64,000 bases of DNA from positions 62,001 to 126,000 of the forward strand of contig JADFDC010000001.1 of NCBI GenBank assembly GCA_018263115.1, written 5' to 3'. The position numbers were made by a program, and so were the translations under genes. Positions 18,766 through 26,985 of the stretch are shown here, one piece after another (within the stretch, counting starts at the first letter, position 1; every line of letters starts with the position of its first letter). The stretch comes from Thiobacillus sp. (lineage in GTDB: Bacteria > Pseudomonadota > Gammaproteobacteria > Burkholderiales > Thiobacillaceae). The notes beneath the pieces were generated by a model. It saw only the letters and a list, made by a program, of their open reading frames with translations, made no database searches and was not told the origin of the DNA.

Positions 18766-19769
18766 TATTGCCGGGCTTCCCTGAATCGTTGTACGGTTGA
18801 CAGGCTTTCCTTCAAGTCCGGCATGTTTGGGGCAACGCGAAGTCCGGCCAGTTTGCGCAATTCTGTCTGGGCGGCCAATACGCCCGTGTCGCGTGTGTTG
18901 AAGTATCGCGCGAGCAGCACCCCGGCGGCCTTAAGGTCGGACTGATAGCCCGGTTCGTTATGTGAAAGAACCGAGAGGCGAGCGCTAAGCAGCCGCAGTT
19001 TCAAGTTCTGGCGTAGAAAGTATTCCTGATCAGGCGTCAGCAGGGCGGGTTCGCCCTGATCCAGCCGGCGGATTTGTACCAGATTCTTCAGTTCGGACAA
19101 CAGGCCCTGAGCCAGTGGCGGCCGGTTTTTCTGGTTGCCGACAACTGCTTGAGTGTGGGCGCTTGAGAGCGGCCATTTTTCAATGTGCTCGGCCAAGGCA
19201 ATCAAGCGCACGCTGATGCCGGTTTGATCGATTTCCGGGACCGCGCGCAATCTGGCCAAATCATTGCTGATGGCCTGTCGGATTGCGGTAAATTGTGGCT
19301 TGTCCAGCTTGATCAAGCTTTGATCCGCGGTCTCCAGCGCGACAATGGCGGCTCTGATGTTGCCAGCCAGTTGCAGTTGCTGGTTGGCGGTCAGCAAAAT
19401 TTGCTCGACATCGGCGAGCACCCATTGATCACGGTCGCGAGAAAGTTCCTTGTAAAGCGATTCAAGCGCAAGCTGTTGCTCTTTCGAGTTGGCCAACTGG
19501 GCTTCCACCTGGGCAAGCCTCGAAGCTACCTCGCGGGTGGTGTCGTCGGCATTGCGTGCCAGCAACTTGCTCTCTTTTACGGCCGCATCAAATTCGGACA
19601 GCTTTCGCGCAAGCTCGGTTTTGGCCCCCCGGGACTGATCCCGGCTATCCAGCCAGACACCTGCCGCCATGACCATGGCGATCATGGCCAGTACGACTCC
19701 CCAATTGAATTGAAAAGGGCGGCGAGGCAAATCTGGCAAAGAATTGGGGGCGGCGGGTTGATCGTTCAT
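18765..19769 (-). CDS. hemX: HemX-like uroporphyrinogen-III C-methyltransferase-family protein
   Basis: Single N-terminal transmembrane helix (NWGVVLAMIAMVMAAGVWL, about 24-42), a coiled-coil region (about 60-110), then the HemX domain with LADVEQILLTANQQLQLAGN. Despite the historical label, HemX lacks a methyltransferase fold; its role is poorly defined, probably a membrane scaffold for haem enzymes. It overlaps hemD by 4 bp and hemY by 1 bp, indicating one operon. Confidence 0.92.
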   Translation of the reverse strand: MNDQPAAPNSLPDLPRRPFQFNWGVVLAMIAMVMAAGVWLDSRDQSRGAKTELARKLSEFDAAVKESKLLARNADDTTREVASRLAQVEAQLANSKEQQLALESLYKELSRDRDQWVLADVEQILLTANQQLQLAGNIRAAIVALETADQSLIKLDKPQFTAIRQAISNDLARLRAVPEIDQTGISVRLIALAEHIEKWPLSSAHTQAVVGNQKNRPPLAQGLLSELKNLVQIRRLDQGEPALLTPDQEYFLRQNLKLRLLSARLSVLSHNEPGYQSDLKAAGVLLARYFNTRDTGVLAAQTELRKLAGLRVAPNMPDLKESLSTVQRFREARQ

Positions 19770-20539
19770 GATGGGAAGAATTTAACCATACCTTCCACCA
19801 GACCCGCATCCCCACCTTCCGCTGTGATGACTGTCTGGATACCGCGCTGGCGGGCAGACTCCGCAATCCGCTGATGCGGAACAAAAAACGGGATGTCGGC
19901 CAGTACCGGCTGATTCGTCGTGCCAGCGATATCGAGCAGGTTGTTCAGGGCTTCCGTACTTGTAATCGTGATGGCGGAAAGCGGTGTCCGCAGGTGTGAT
20001 TCGAGGATGGGCGCCAGCGAGCTCACGGGCTTTGCTCGTCGGTAACATTCTGCATAGACGACTTCAGCGCCGCGCTGGCGCAAGGTTGTGGCCAGCACCT
20101 CACGGCCGCCTTCTCCGCGAAAAATAATAATGCGTTTGCCCGAAACGCGGTTCAGCTCGGGTAATGCCAGCAAGGCTTCGCTGTCCGAATGGCCGGTTGG
20201 CAAAATGATGCGCTGAAACCCGCAGGCTTCAAGTGCGCGAGCGCTGCCCGGCCCAACGGCTGCAATAGGCAGCCCGGAAGGCCACGCACGTCTTGCCGTT
20301 AGATGTTTTACCCCGTGCTTGACTGCGGTAGGGCTGATAAAAATGGCCAAATCATAGGTGTGAAGCAGGTCGATTTGTTTGTTGAGGATGGCATGATCGG
20401 ACGGGCCAAGGATTTCTATCGCCGGGAACATGACGGCTTCCCCGCCGGATGAACGAATCAGGTCGATCAACCGATCCGCCTGCTCAAGCGGGCGGGTGAC
20501 CAAAATGCGTTTTCCCGCAAGCGGCTGGGGGGTATCCAC
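19766..20539 (-). CDS. hemD: Uroporphyrinogen-III synthase
   Basis: Cyclises hydroxymethylbilane with D-ring inversion. Recognisable segments are LAGKRILVTRPLEQADRL at the N-terminus, IFISPTAVKHGV, AVGPGSARALEACG and ITITSTEALNNLL. The track ORF begins at 20863, but its first ~108 residues are an out-of-frame overlap with hemC. I place the start at the GTG at 20539 (VDTPQPLAGKR), giving about 257 aa, a normal HemD length. A TTG at 20563 is an alternative. Weak sequence conservation is normal for HemD. Confidence 0.9.
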   Translation of the reverse strand: MDTPQPLAGKRILVTRPLEQADRLIDLIRSSGGEAVMFPAIEILGPSDHAILNKQIDLLHTYDLAIFISPTAVKHGVKHLTARRAWPSGLPIAAVGPGSARALEACGFQRIILPTGHSDSEALLALPELNRVSGKRIIIFRGEGGREVLATTLRQRGAEVVYAECYRRAKPVSSLAPILESHLRTPLSAITITSTEALNNLLDIAGTTNQPVLADIPFFVPHQRIAESARQRGIQTVITAEGGDAGLVEGMVKFFPS

Positions 20540-20555
20540 GCGACTGCCGGATGGA

Positions 20556-21482
20556 TTATCCAAGCGAAGCGATGATTTGTTCGGCACCCTGCTCGCGCAG
20601 GGCTTGGGCCAATTGCTTGCCCAGATTTTCCGGATCATCCGGGGAACCGGATACTTCCGCCTGAATGTAGGGTGCGCCGCTGGGTCGGGCGACGAATCCT
20701 CGTATATAGAGGTGCTTGTTGCGGATAATGGCGTAAGCGCCCAAGGGCACCTGGCAGCTGCCGCCAAGCTGGCGCGAGACTTCACGTTCCGCTCGTACGC
20801 AGGCTGCTGTTTCGGAATGGTGCAAGGGTGCAAGCAGGGGCAACAAGTCTTCCCGGTCCGCACGGATTTCTATTCCCAGCGCGCCTTGCCCTGCCGCCGG
20901 CAGGCTTTGTTCCGGTTCCAACAAGGCAGCAATGCGATCCGCGAAGCCCAGTCGTTTCAGGCCTGCCGCAGCCAGGATGATGGCGTCGTACAGACCTTCA
21001 TCCAGTTTGCGCAGGCGGGTGTTGACGTTGCCACGCAGCGGCTGGATGTCGAGGTGGGGATAACGGGCGCGCAACTGGGATTCGCGCCGAAGGCTGGAGG
21101 TGCCGACGATGGCGCCGGGGGGCAATTCTGAAAGCTGATGGTATTTACCTGATACAAAAGCATCGCGCGGGTCTTCGCGTTCACCGATTGCGGCCAGGGC
21201 GAATCCGTCCGGCAGGGTCATGGGTACATCTTTCAGGGAATGCACGGCGATGTCTGCTCGCCCTTCCAGCAAAGCAAGCTCCAGCTCTTTGACAAAAAGG
21301 CCCTTGCCGCCGATTTTGTTCAGCGTGACATCCAGAATCTGGTCGCCCTGTGTGGTCATCCCCAGCAATTCAACCTGAAGGCCGGGATGCAGGTTCATCA
21401 AACGGTCGCGCACATGGTGCGCTTGCCATAGCGCGAGGGCGCTTTCACGGGTGGCAATGATCAGGGGGCGGAGTTGAGCCAT
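20556..21482 (-). CDS. hemC: Hydroxymethylbilane synthase (porphobilinogen deaminase)
   Basis: Assembles four porphobilinogen units into hydroxymethylbilane. Motifs [45 protein letters not shown], and the dipyrromethane-cofactor cysteine region [25 protein letters not shown] are all present. Length 308 aa is typical. First gene of the hemC-D-X-Y run; the conserved algZ-algR-hemC order is interrupted here by a thioredoxin-like gene on the other strand. Confidence 0.97.
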   Translation of the reverse strand: MAQLRPLIIATRESALALWQAHHVRDRLMNLHPGLQVELLGMTTQGDQILDVTLNKIGGKGLFVKELELALLEGRADIAVHSLKDVPMTLPDGFALAAIGEREDPRDAFVSGKYHQLSELPPGAIVGTSSLRRESQLRARYPHLDIQPLRGNVNTRLRKLDEGLYDAIILAAAGLKRLGFADRIAALLEPEQSLPAAGQGALGIEIRADREDLLPLLAPLHHSETAACVRAEREVSRQLGGSCQVPLGAYAIIRNKHLYIRGFVARPSGAPYIQAEVSGSPDDPENLGKQLAQALREQGAEQIIASLG

Positions 21483-21543
21483 GAATTTGGTAGTAAATTA
21501 CGCTGTTGCCTAGCGGCGATTTGCCGCATATTTATAGGAGCCA

Positions 21544-21562
21544 TGCGGCAGTTTCTGCCGCA
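21544..21562 (+). other. Perfect stem-loop in the leader of the thioredoxin-like gene
   Basis: GCGGCAG and CTGCCGC form a perfect 7-bp stem with a short TTT loop, located between the divergent hemC start and the ATG at 21587. A weak T-rich stretch (ATTCTTTATC) follows it on the plus strand. It could be a leader attenuator or only a stable 5' UTR hairpin. Confidence 0.5.
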
Positions 21563-21586
21563 TTCTTTATCTTAAGGAGTTATCTA

Positions 21587-22072
21587 ATGAGAACCCGGTT
21601 ACTGGCCGCTGGCATTCTAGCATGCGCATTCGGGTTGCCAGTGATGGCCGCAGGCCAGGCTGATGTTCCGCTGACGGATAGCCTGAAGACCGAAAGCCGG
21701 GAGGCGACGAATCGTAAAGTGCCGATCATGCTTTTGTTTACCAGCCCGGAATGTCATTATTGCGAGCGGGTGAAAAACGAATTTCTTGGCCCCATGGTGA
21801 CTGACCCGGCTTACCGCGACAAAGTCATCATCCGCCAGGTTGAGGTGGGATCGGACTGGAAGCTGGTTGGTTTTGACGGCAAAAAGACTACCCATGGCGC
21901 TTATGCAGCAGGGCAAAAAGTCTTTATGGTACCGACAATTAAAGTGGTGGACGCGCAGGGCAAGGAGTTGTCCAAACCCATTGTTGGATTGCTGACGCCT
22001 GATTACTACTTTGGTTATATTGAATCGGCGATAGATGAGGGACTCGAGAAGATCCGAGGCAAAAAGAACTAG
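21587..22072 (+). CDS. Periplasmic thioredoxin-fold protein (SoxW-like)
   Basis: Signal peptide (MRTRLLAAGILACAFGLPVMA) followed by a thioredoxin-like domain with redox motif TSPECHYCERVKNEF (CxxC at about 56-59) and a cis-proline-like segment MVPTIKVVDAQG. The start at 21587 has AAGGAG at ideal spacing, unlike the track start 21506. Such proteins reduce periplasmic disulfides in cytochrome c, Sox or related pathways. It sits between algR and hemC in the opposite orientation, breaking an otherwise conserved gene order. Exact partner unknown. Confidence 0.85.
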   Translation: MRTRLLAAGILACAFGLPVMAAGQADVPLTDSLKTESREATNRKVPIMLLFTSPECHYCERVKNEFLGPMVTDPAYRDKVIIRQVEVGSDWKLVGFDGKKTTHGAYAAGQKVFMVPTIKVVDAQGKELSKPIVGLLTPDYYFGYIESAIDEGLEKIRGKKN

Positions 22073-22098
22073 TGACCACTGAATAAATCAGCGCTTAT

Positions 22099-22860
22099 CT
22101 AGCGGAAAAATTCCCGAAGCTGGGAATACTGGCGCCGGCTGACCGGCAGGGCTTCATCCAGTCCGCGCAGCCGGACAAAATGGCCATCTTCGCTACCAGA
22201 CAGTTTGCCAACCTGCTCCACCAGATCTTTCCCGACCAGACAATTGCGATGGATGCGCAGAAAGCGGTCACCAAATTCCGCCTCCAGTTTGACCAGCGAT
22301 TCTTCCAGCAGATATTCCCGCTCAACGGTTTTGACCGTGATGTACTTCAATTCCGCTTTCAGATAAAGGATGTCCTCGACCGGTACCAGCCGCAGTTTGC
22401 CTTTTTCAGACAGAGACAGGTGTGTTCGGGCCTTGGGGTGGGCCTGCCTGAGTGCATCCAGGGTTGATTGGGTGAGGTTCCTGGCCTTGCCGAGAGCGGC
22501 AACCAAACGTTCGGCGCGCACAGGTTTCATCAGGTAATCGACCGCATTGACCTCAAATGCCTGGCAGGCGTAATTGTCATACGCGGTGGTAAAAATCACG
22601 GCAGGTGGGCGATGCAGTTTTTGCAGGTGCTGGGCGACTTCGATGCCGTCCATGCCGGGCATGCGTATATCCAACAACAGCGCATCCAGCCGCTCGCGCT
22701 GCGCGGTTTCCAGCGCGTCCACGCCGTTGTCGCTTTCGCCAACCACTTGCAGGGGCAATTGATGGCTGCAATCTTCCAGAACTTCGCAGAGGCGGCGGCG
22801 CGCTGGCGCCTCGTCATCCACGACGAGCAGGCGCAACGGGGTTTCGGTGTTTGGGTGCAC
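22099..22860 (-). CDS. algR: LytTR-family response regulator (AlgR-like)
   Basis: Receiver domain at the N-terminus with the acidic VVDDEAPARRRL and the phosphoacceptor aspartate in LDALLLDIRMPGMDGIEV, followed by a C-terminal LytTR DNA-binding domain (about 145-253, with ILYLKAELKYITVKT and RFLRIHRNCLVG). AlgR in Pseudomonas controls alginate, pili and virulence genes. It overlaps the kinase gene by 47 bp. Target genes here are unknown; hemC lies downstream, with the thioredoxin gene between. Confidence 0.92.
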   Translation of the reverse strand: MHPNTETPLRLLVVDDEAPARRRLCEVLEDCSHQLPLQVVGESDNGVDALETAQRERLDALLLDIRMPGMDGIEVAQHLQKLHRPPAVIFTTAYDNYACQAFEVNAVDYLMKPVRAERLVAALGKARNLTQSTLDALRQAHPKARTHLSLSEKGKLRLVPVEDILYLKAELKYITVKTVEREYLLEESLVKLEAEFGDRFLRIHRNCLVGKDLVEQVGKLSGSEDGHFVRLRGLDEALPVSRRQYSQLREFFR

Positions 22861-23866
22861 GGGTATAGGGAAGGCTGATATGCACCTGATATACGGCCCC
22901 CATCAACTCGGACTTGAGGGTAGCGTCCAGGTCGAAATGTAAAGCCAGACGTTCTCGGATGTTGCCCAAAGCAAGTTTGTTGCCCGCGTGATGCGATCCG
23001 GATTCGGCATAAGGATTGCGTATGACGATATGTACAGTGTCGCCGCTGCGGTAGATATTCAGGCTGATTTGCCCGGGTTCGCGATGGGGTTCGATGCCGT
23101 GATAAACCGCATTTTCGACCAGCGGCTGGATGACAAGCGGCGGGATCAAGGCATCGGACGGCATCTTGTCGATATGCCAGTCAACCGACAAACGGTCGCC
23201 CAAACGCAGTTGTTCCAGGCCCAGATAGGCTTTTGTTAGATAAAGTTCGTCCTGTAACGGAACCAGGTCACGGTTTTCTCGCATGAGCGCGCGAAAAAGC
23301 TCGGACAAATCCTCGAGTGCATGTTCCGCCCGGCGGGGATCGGAACGCACCAGAGACAGTACGGCATTCAGGCTGTTGAACAGGAAATGCGGACGGATTC
23401 TGGCCTGTAACGCCTGGAGCCGGGCCTCGGTGACTGCGGGCGAGAGTGCCTTGCCGCGCAGATAGAAGTATCCAGTCAGGGTAATACTCGCCAGAGCGCT
23501 GAATGCGAGTGTTCGAGTGGGTGAAAGCAATTCCGCATCCGGTAGCAGCCAGGTGAATAATGCGGCCGCAATCGCAGGCATGGCTGTGCCCACGGAAAAA
23601 AACACCGTCATTCCTCCCATGTAGTTCAGTCTGCGCGCCAAAGGCGAGGCCAGACAGAGTGCGAGCAGGGTTATCAAAAGAGCGGGCTGGATCAATGCCG
23701 ACCATTCTGAAAAAACAAGAAAGCCATCCTGCAAGCCGGTTGCGCCAGCAAGCGCGGCGAAAATTGCGCCTGCCTCAACGGCAATAATGACGCGCAGGCT
23801 GGTGCCCAAATGGCAGAAATTCGGCAAAACCCCTGGCTGGTTGTTATGATTTTTACTTTGCATCAT
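22814..23866 (-). CDS. algZ: LytS/AlgZ-type sensor histidine kinase
   Basis: Membrane histidine kinase of the unusual HisKA_7TM/LytS-like group: several transmembrane helices (about 25-150), then the phosphoacceptor motif LQARIRPHFLFNSLNAVLSLV and an ATPase domain with PPLVIQPLVENAVYHGIEP and LALGNIRERLALHF. Partner of the adjacent AlgR. Its start codon lies only 2 bp from the divergent argH start in the track (11 bp from the second argH ATG), so each promoter must lie in the neighbour's coding region or one start is further in. Confidence 0.9.
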   Translation of the reverse strand: MMQSKNHNNQPGVLPNFCHLGTSLRVIIAVEAGAIFAALAGATGLQDGFLVFSEWSALIQPALLITLLALCLASPLARRLNYMGGMTVFFSVGTAMPAIAAALFTWLLPDAELLSPTRTLAFSALASITLTGYFYLRGKALSPAVTEARLQALQARIRPHFLFNSLNAVLSLVRSDPRRAEHALEDLSELFRALMRENRDLVPLQDELYLTKAYLGLEQLRLGDRLSVDWHIDKMPSDALIPPLVIQPLVENAVYHGIEPHREPGQISLNIYRSGDTVHIVIRNPYAESGSHHAGNKLALGNIRERLALHFDLDATLKSELMGAVYQVHISLPYTRAPKHRNPVAPARRG

Positions 23867-23868
23867 GA

Positions 23869-25272
23869 ATGGTCATCATGGATAAACCCACAGGGGCCTG
23901 GTCGGGACGGTTTTCCGAGCCCGTCGACGAACTGGTCAAGCGTTTTACGGCCTCCATACCTTTTGATTATCGGCTAGCCGAGTTCGATATAAAGGGTTCG
24001 CTCGCCCACGCCCGCATGCTGGCCCAAGTCGGGGTGATTTCTCCCAAGGATTTCGCAGCTATTGAACAGGGCATGGCGGAAATTCTGGCAGAAATCCGGG
24101 CCGGCCAATTCGAATGGTCGCTGGACCTGGAAGATGTGCATTTGAATATTGAAAGAGCCCTGACCGCGAAAATCGGCGATGCGGGCAAGCGGCTGCATAC
24201 CGGGCGCTCGCGCAACGACCAGGTGGCCACGGATATCCGGCTTTATCTGCGTGATGCCGTTGATCGCACTCTGGATGGCATTCGGGCATGCCAGAACAGC
24301 CTGCTGGATCTGGCTGAGCAGCATGCGAATACCGTCATGCCGGGGTTTACCCATTTGCAGGTTGCTCAGCCGGTGACCTTTGGGCACCACATGCTGGCGT
24401 ATTTCGAGATGCTGGACAGGGATCATGCACGTCTGGCGGATGCCAGGAAACGCATCAATCGGCTTCCGTTGGGTGCCGCGGCGCTGGCGGGTACCAGCTA
24501 TCCCATTGATCGGGAGTTTGTCGCACGCGAACTGGGCTTTGATGGGGTTTGCGAGAATTCCCTGGATGCGGTGTCGGATCGGGATTTCGCCATCGAATTC
24601 GCTGCTGCAGCATCGCTGATCATGATGCATTTCTCGCGTTTGTCCGAAGAACTGATTCTGTGGATGAGCCCCCGCTTCGGCTTTATTGATCTGGCGGATC
24701 GCTTTTGCACAGGCTCATCCATCATGCCGCAAAAGAAAAACCCGGACGTGCCTGAGCTGGTCCGGGGCAAGACCGGCCGGGTGTTTGGGCATCTGATGGG
24801 GTTGCTGACCCTGATGAAGGGGCAGCCGCTGGCCTATAACAAGGACAACCAGGAGGACAAGGAGCCGATATTCGACACGGTGGACACCCTGTTGGACACC
24901 CTGAAAATCTACGCGGATATGTTGAAGGGGGTACGTGTCAAGCCCCAAGCGATGCGTCAGGCAGCCCATGAGGGGTTTTCGACTGCGACTGATCTGGCTG
25001 ATTATCTGGTTAAAAAGGGTCTGCCCTTCCGCGATGCCCACGAGGCGGTGGCACGAGCGGTGCGGGCGGCCGAGATTAATAAATGCGATTTGGCGGATCT
25101 GCCCTTGGATGAACTGCAGGCATTCAGCCCGTTGTTGGGGCAAGATGTCCGTGCTGTGCTGACATTGGAGGGGTCATTGTCATCCAGGAATCATGTCGGG
25201 GGGACGGCTCCGGATCAGGTCAAGGCTGCTGTCGCTCGTGCTCGGGGAAAAATGGCGTCGGCAGGACGCTAA
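23869..25272 (+). CDS. argH: Argininosuccinate lyase
   Basis: Last step of arginine synthesis, cleaving argininosuccinate to arginine and fumarate. Motifs [37 protein letters not shown], the catalytic [12 protein letters not shown] region and the signature [16 protein letters not shown] are complete. Length 467 aa is typical. Start may be the ATG at 23869 or 23878; neither has a clear ribosome-binding site. The adjacency to algZ-algR matches the arrangement known in Pseudomonas. Its end overlaps the convergent MarR gene by 4 bp. Confidence 0.97.
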   Translation: MVIMDKPTGAWSGRFSEPVDELVKRFTASIPFDYRLAEFDIKGSLAHARMLAQVGVISPKDFAAIEQGMAEILAEIRAGQFEWSLDLEDVHLNIERALTAKIGDAGKRLHTGRSRNDQVATDIRLYLRDAVDRTLDGIRACQNSLLDLAEQHANTVMPGFTHLQVAQPVTFGHHMLAYFEMLDRDHARLADARKRINRLPLGAAALAGTSYPIDREFVARELGFDGVCENSLDAVSDRDFAIEFAAAASLIMMHFSRLSEELILWMSPRFGFIDLADRFCTGSSIMPQKKNPDVPELVRGKTGRVFGHLMGLLTLMKGQPLAYNKDNQEDKEPIFDTVDTLLDTLKIYADMLKGVRVKPQAMRQAAHEGFSTATDLADYLVKKGLPFRDAHEAVARAVRAAEINKCDLADLPLDELQAFSPLLGQDVRAVLTLEGSLSSRNHVGGTAPDQVKAAVARARGKMASAGR

Positions 25273-25853
25273 ACCGTCTTTTCTTCAATGGGCAGGTGTT
25301 CCCGGCAAATCTTGCTGACTTCCCGGCTGGACAGCTTTTCCTTGGTCAGTCCGCAGACATAGCTGCGGGGGCCGATGTGCAGATTGTGCTGGCAGGTCGA
25401 GCACACGCCAAAGGTTTTCAGTCCATTTTTTACCTGCATTCTGGCCAGCGCTTCCTTCAAAACCTTGGTGGCTGAACTCAGTCTGGCTGGGCTGGCTTCC
25501 GCCAATGCCTCACGCCAGGTATTGGTCAGCCCCAGCTCCTTCAATACGTCTTTCCCCTTGTCGGTCAGGGTCAGCCGGACAATGCGGCCGTCCTTTTCGT
25601 CGGCGTGCCGGGCAATCAGTTTTCGCCGGGCCAGAAGTAACAAGCTTTGGGAAACGGTACCCTTGGTCAGTCCGAGATATTCGGCCAGCGCCTGCGGGGT
25701 GTTACTGTAACGATTGGCTTCATTCAAATACAGCAAAGCCTGGAGGTGAATGGGTTGCAGGCCCTGAATCACACCGGCCTGGCGCAACCCTGTTCGCAAT
25801 AGATTCCCCAGCCGTTCGACGGTATCCAGAAGGATCAGTGTCTGGTTTTTCAT
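25269..25853 (-). CDS. MarR-family regulator with C-terminal four-cysteine domain
   Basis: Winged-helix MarR domain (about 1-140) with the recognition region [30 protein letters not shown] and wing [17 protein letters not shown] ~50-residue extension contains Cys151, Cys154, Cys167 and Cys183 (CSTC...YVCGLT...KICREH; pattern C-x2-C-x12-C-x15-C), suggesting bound metal or an Fe-S cluster, so sensing may be redox, NO or metal based. It is divergent from the cytochrome P460-family gene; tandem palindromes in the shared intergenic region are the probable operators. I recall this architecture in other MarR proteins but no established function. Confidence 0.88.
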   Translation of the reverse strand: MKNQTLILLDTVERLGNLLRTGLRQAGVIQGLQPIHLQALLYLNEANRYSNTPQALAEYLGLTKGTVSQSLLLLARRKLIARHADEKDGRIVRLTLTDKGKDVLKELGLTNTWREALAEASPARLSSATKVLKEALARMQVKNGLKTFGVCSTCQHNLHIGPRSYVCGLTKEKLSSREVSKICREHLPIEEKTV

Positions 25854-25881
25854 GTCTTCATATTAGGCATGGCCGGATTCC

Positions 25882-25909
25882 TTGACAAGACCGCATGTCT
25901 GTATAGAAT
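25882..25909 (+). promoter_or_regulatory. Strong sigma70-like promoter of the cytochrome P460-family gene
   Basis: A perfect -35 box TTGACA (25882-25887) is followed after 16 bp by TAGAAT (25904-25909), one mismatch from TATAAT. It directs transcription towards the cytochrome gene at 25959. The palindromic operators begin immediately at the 3' edge of the -10 box, so a bound repressor would block open-complex formation. Confidence 0.8.
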
Positions 25910-25942
25910 AGTATCGACACGAAACGTATCGTGTCGATACTA
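25909..25942. promoter_or_regulatory. Tandem palindromic operator, probable MarR binding site
   Basis: A 34-bp inverted repeat with perfect 14-bp arms (TAGTATCGACACGA / TCGTGTCGATACTA) and a 6-bp centre. It can equally be read as two directly abutting 15-bp palindromes, GTATCGACACGAAAC (one mismatch) at 25911-25925 and GTATCGTGTCGATAC (perfect) at 25926-25940. The size fits two MarR dimers side by side. Position between divergent marR and P460 genes, overlapping the start region of the strong promoter, supports repression. Confidence 0.85.
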
Positions 25943-25958
25943 AATAGAGGAGACCAAA

Positions 25959-26435
25959 ATGAAGACACTGTTATTTCTGGCGATGAGCCTGTCGGCAGCC
26001 AATGCACTGGCAGCCGATGCCATGAAAGTTGCCTACCCGGACGGCTATCGAGACTGGCGTCATGTGAAATCCATGGAATTGAAGCCTGGACACCCGCTAT
26101 ACGAGTCCTTTGGCGGCCTGCATCATATCTATGCGAATCCCAAGGCGGTAAAAGGCTATCGGACCGGGAAATTCCAGGACGGCTCTGTAATCGTGTTTGA
26201 TTTGCTGGAGGCGAGGAATGAGGGCAATGCCTTGACCGAGGGCAAGCGGAAGGTGTTGGGTGTGATGGTCCGGGACAAGAAGCGGTTCACCGATACGGGT
26301 GGCTGGGGATTTGAGGGCTTTGCCGCAGGCGATCCCGGGAAACCGGTCGTAGGTGGAAATGCGGCCCAAGCCTGCTTTGGGTGCCATGCTCCCCAGAAGG
26401 AAAGCAACTACCTGTTTTCCAACCTGCGTGACTAA
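25959..26435 (+). CDS. Cytochrome P460-family c-type haem protein
   Basis: Signal peptide (MKTLLFLAMSLSAANALA) then a cytochrome P460 domain: YPDGYRDWRHVKSMEL, GGLHHIYANPKAVKGYRTGKF, DGSVIVFDLLEA, GGWGFEGF and a C-terminal haem c motif ACFGCHAPQKE (about 138-148). Length 158 aa fits. The family includes hydroxylamine/NO-oxidising cytochrome P460 and the NO-binding cytochrome c'-beta; sequence alone does not tell me which, because the crosslinking lysine and distal residues need alignment. GAGGAG precedes the ATG. Likely repressed by the adjacent MarR. Confidence 0.9.
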   Translation: MKTLLFLAMSLSAANALAADAMKVAYPDGYRDWRHVKSMELKPGHPLYESFGGLHHIYANPKAVKGYRTGKFQDGSVIVFDLLEARNEGNALTEGKRKVLGVMVRDKKRFTDTGGWGFEGFAAGDPGKPVVGGNAAQACFGCHAPQKESNYLFSNLRD

Positions 26436-26464
26436 GCCATTTTGAATGGTGCCCGGGGCGGCGA

Positions 26465-26773
26465 CTAGCTGAAGACAAGCATGCCGCCGTGGGCCGCGGC
26501 CAGCTCGGTCAGTCTGACGAACAGGTCTGAGTTGTCCCGTGTATCGCGCCAGGTTTGCCCGTCATGGCGGAAGTGAAATCCGCCAGCACGGGCAGCTACC
26601 CATATTTCCTGGGTTGCGGCATGGCGGTTGATCACGATTTTGCCGCCGTCATCAAACTCTACTTCCAGTATGCCGTCAGCCGGCTGTTCAAAATCCAGGT
26701 CGGCCTGTTCCAGAGCCTGTTCAATCCGGGAAAAGGCCGCGCCTGTCAGTTTGAGAAAATCAGTTTCGTTCAT
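26465..26773 (-). CDS. cyaY: Frataxin-like iron donor protein CyaY
   Basis: Small acidic iron-binding protein of 102 aa that modulates Fe-S assembly by IscS. Visible features are the acidic first helix (MNETDFLKLTGAAFSRIEQALEQADLDFE), the DGILEVEFDDGGKIVINRHAATQEIWVAARAGGFHF sheet and a C-terminal helix. It is divergent from lptM-lysA, the arrangement known in many gammaproteobacteria and betaproteobacteria, and convergent with the cytochrome P460 gene. Confidence 0.94.
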   Translation of the reverse strand: MNETDFLKLTGAAFSRIEQALEQADLDFEQPADGILEVEFDDGGKIVINRHAATQEIWVAARAGGFHFRHDGQTWRDTRDNSDLFVRLTELAAAHGGMLVFS

Positions 26774-26859
26774 GATGTGGATCCAGATACGGGCTGCCGG
26801 ACGGGGAATTCACCGCTGGGTGAACACGCTCTTGCTTTGCACATGCTAACATCGCAAGC

Positions 26860-26985
26860 ATGAATTCTCGTTCAATTACCGCCGCTCTGTTATTGCTATT
26901 GTCGCAGCTGACCGCCTGCGGTTCCAAGGGCGCGCTTACCTTGCCGGACCAGAAGCCGGTCAACTTTCAGCAATCCAGCAAATGA
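26860..26985 (+). CDS. lptM: Small lipoprotein LptM (YifL-like)
   Basis: A 41-codon ORF too short for the track: MNSRSITAALLLLLSQL followed by the lipobox LTAC-GSKG and a short tail ending NFQQSSK. This is the size and form of LptM/YifL, a lipoprotein that helps LptDE maturation in the outer membrane. Its stop TGA overlaps the lysA ATG (ATGA), so the two are translationally coupled. The cyaY-lptM-lysA arrangement supports the call. Confidence 0.9.
   Translation: MNSRSITAALLLLLSQLTACGSKGALTLPDQKPVNFQQSSK

Noticed and set aside
20540-20863. N-terminal extension of the hemD ORF in the track
   Set aside because: About 108 residues lie in an out-of-frame overlap with hemC and have no HemD similarity; a GTG at 20539 gives the normal length.
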